Shown piece after piece: positions 63,126 to 64,000 of a stretch of 64,000 nucleotides of DNA. Source of the DNA: Cytophagales bacterium (GTDB lineage Bacteria > Bacteroidota > Bacteroidia > Cytophagales > Spirosomataceae). How positions within the stretch are numbered: position 1 is the stretch's first letter; every line of letters begins with the position of its first letter. The position numbers and the translations under genes are program-made. The DNA lies in contig JAAFKE010000011.1 of the NCBI GenBank assembly GCA_013298215.1, positions 1-64,000 on the forward strand. The letters run 5' to 3'. A model generated the notes under the pieces. It saw only the letters and a list, made by a program, of their open reading frames with translations. It searched no databases and had not been told where the DNA came from.

Positions 63126-64000
63126 TTAGAGGCCAATGTTAATACCTACCAAAATTGTACGCGGCTGCGGTGGCGTATAAAAATCGTTTCCTTGGGCAAA
63201 ATTGCTCGTAAACGAATCTGAGTTCACCTCTGGATCCCATCCTTTGTATTTGGTAAAAGTAGCCAAGTTCATGGCCGATACATACACGCGGACACGCTCA
63301 ATTTTGGCGCGGCTTGTCAGAGATTTCGGCAGGGTGTAGCCCAGAGAAAGGGTGCGCAACCGAATGTACGAGCCATCGAATATGTAGCGGCTCGATGGTT
63401 GGCTACCGTTCGTAATCAAATACCGCGCCTCTGGCACATCGGTATTTGGGTTTTCTTTGGTCCAAGCTTTGAGCTGGTCGGTGGTTTGGTTGTCTTCATA
63501 AATACCGTTGGCCGACGAATACTGACCCACCCCGTAGAAGTTTACGCTATTGCCCGACACACCGTTGAAAAACACGCTAAAATCGATACCTCCGTAAGAC
63601 AAAGTATTGGTGATACCGCCCAAAAGTTTGGGGTTAGGATTACCCACCACCACGCGCTCGGTCGAGTTGTAGCCACCGTTGCTCACGGTAGTGCGGTCGA
63701 GTGTACCGTCGGGGTTTTTGGTGTTTCTGAAAAACAACGCGTCGCCGTTGGCAGGGTCCACGCCCGCGTACTCGCGGCTAAAAAACACCCCAATCGGTTG
63801 GCCTTCCATGACGCGGTTCATGTTTCGCACGCCACCTTCAATAATTTGTCCCTGAATGTCAGTTACTTTGTTGGCGTTGGTGGCAATGTTGAACGACGTA
63901 TTCCATTTTAGTTTGCCCACGGTGTTTTGGGTGTTCAGCACAAACTCAAAGCCTTTGTTTTCGAGTGCGCCTAAGTTTCTAAACTGCCGCGAAAAACCCG
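63126..64000 (-). CDS. SusC/RagA TonB-linked outer membrane protein (5' truncated by window)
   Basis: The frame is open from its stop at 63126 to the window edge; about 291 C-terminal residues are seen. It matches the barrel end of SusC: GALENKGFEFVLNTQNTVGKLKWNTSFNIATNANKVT near the edge, GNPNPKLLGGITNTLSYGGIDFSVFFNG, RIRTLSLGYTLPKSL-like YIRLRTLSLGYTLP, VYVSAMNLATFTKYKGWDPEVN and the terminal PPQPRTILVGINIGL. The N-terminal domain and plug are outside. Partner of the SusD lipoprotein, importing a glycan or peptide. Confidence 0.95.
   Translation of the reverse strand, partial: GFSRQFRNLGALENKGFEFVLNTQNTVGKLKWNTSFNIATNANKVTDIQGQIIEGGVRNMNRVMEGQPIGVFFSREYAGVDPANGDALFFRNTKNPDGTLDRTTVSNGGYNSTERVVVGNPNPKLLGGITNTLSYGGIDFSVFFNGVSGNSVNFYGVGQYSSANGIYEDNQTTDQLKAWTKENPNTDVPEARYLITNGSQPSSRYIFDGSYIRLRTLSLGYTLPKSLTSRAKIERVRVYVSAMNLATFTKYKGWDPEVNSDSFTSNFAQGNDFYTPPQPRTILVGINIGL

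Overview
The window is a chromosomal segment of a Bacteroidota bacterium, most likely of the order Cytophagales (Spirosomataceae-like; an inference). Supporting signs are: a SusC/SusD pair at the right edge, T9SS type A and gliding-type C-terminal sorting domains, a BtuB/BtuG-like B12 uptake locus, DUF2807, DUF6268, DUF4833, DUF2147 and FAS1 proteins, and several promoters that fit the Bacteroidetes form TTTG-N19-21-TAnnTTTG (upstream of 1639, 4707, 34518, 37561, 47394 and 61533). Base composition is about half GC, with a few AT-rich islands (about 8.0-9.0 kb and 18.6-19.3 kb). I see no tRNA, rRNA, CRISPR array, intact insertion sequence, prophage or plasmid functions.

Layout. 0-7.6 kb: nuoN, a secreted protein, a fatty-acid/sterol hydroxylase, a pentapeptide-repeat protein, mog, a FadN-type beta-oxidation enzyme and an IscA/HesB protein. 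7.6-9.1 kb: an XRE regulator facing a run of very small membrane-protein ORFs. 9.4-13.1 kb: a secreted ExeM-type nuclease and a LytTR protein. 13.1-16.6 kb: a cobalamin riboswitch, a BtuB-like receptor and a BtuG-like lipoprotein. 16.6-24 kb: PAS protein, small heat-shock protein, lipB, a retropepsin-like pair, a DEDDy exonuclease, an ABC ATPase and a large TPR membrane protein. 24.2-30 kb: ECF sigma factor, crtI, crtB, an esterase and a GH13 glucosidase. 30-39.7 kb: exported DUF proteins, a DoxX operon, a GT2 glycosyltransferase, a CtpA-type protease, ispD and a rhomboid protease. 39.8-46.8 kb: two tandem subtilases exported by T9SS. 47-53.6 kb: atpD-atpC-ompH, a FAS1 lipoprotein, and a LytS/LytTR two-component pair with an outer-membrane protein. 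53.6-58.8 kb: a broken AraC regulator, aldehyde dehydrogenase, DUF779, a lectin/gliding-type protein, and a transposase remnant fused in frame to a VOC protein. 58.9-64 kb: purQ-eamA-bioB and a susCD pair cut by the window edge.

Functional links. Three loci read as coherent units: B12-controlled B12 uptake (riboswitch, btuB, btuG-like), carotenoid synthesis behind an ECF sigma factor, and aldehyde oxidation (aldehyde dehydrogenase with DUF779) whose neighbouring AraC regulator appears to have been inactivated by a frameshift. The most unusual material is the XRE/small-membrane-protein island with a repeat array spaced 21 bp apart, a second 21-bp-spaced palindrome pair at 34.24 kb, CAGTG-N4-CACTG hairpin repeats at two distant sites, and an orphan terminator at 31.97 kb that may end a small RNA.
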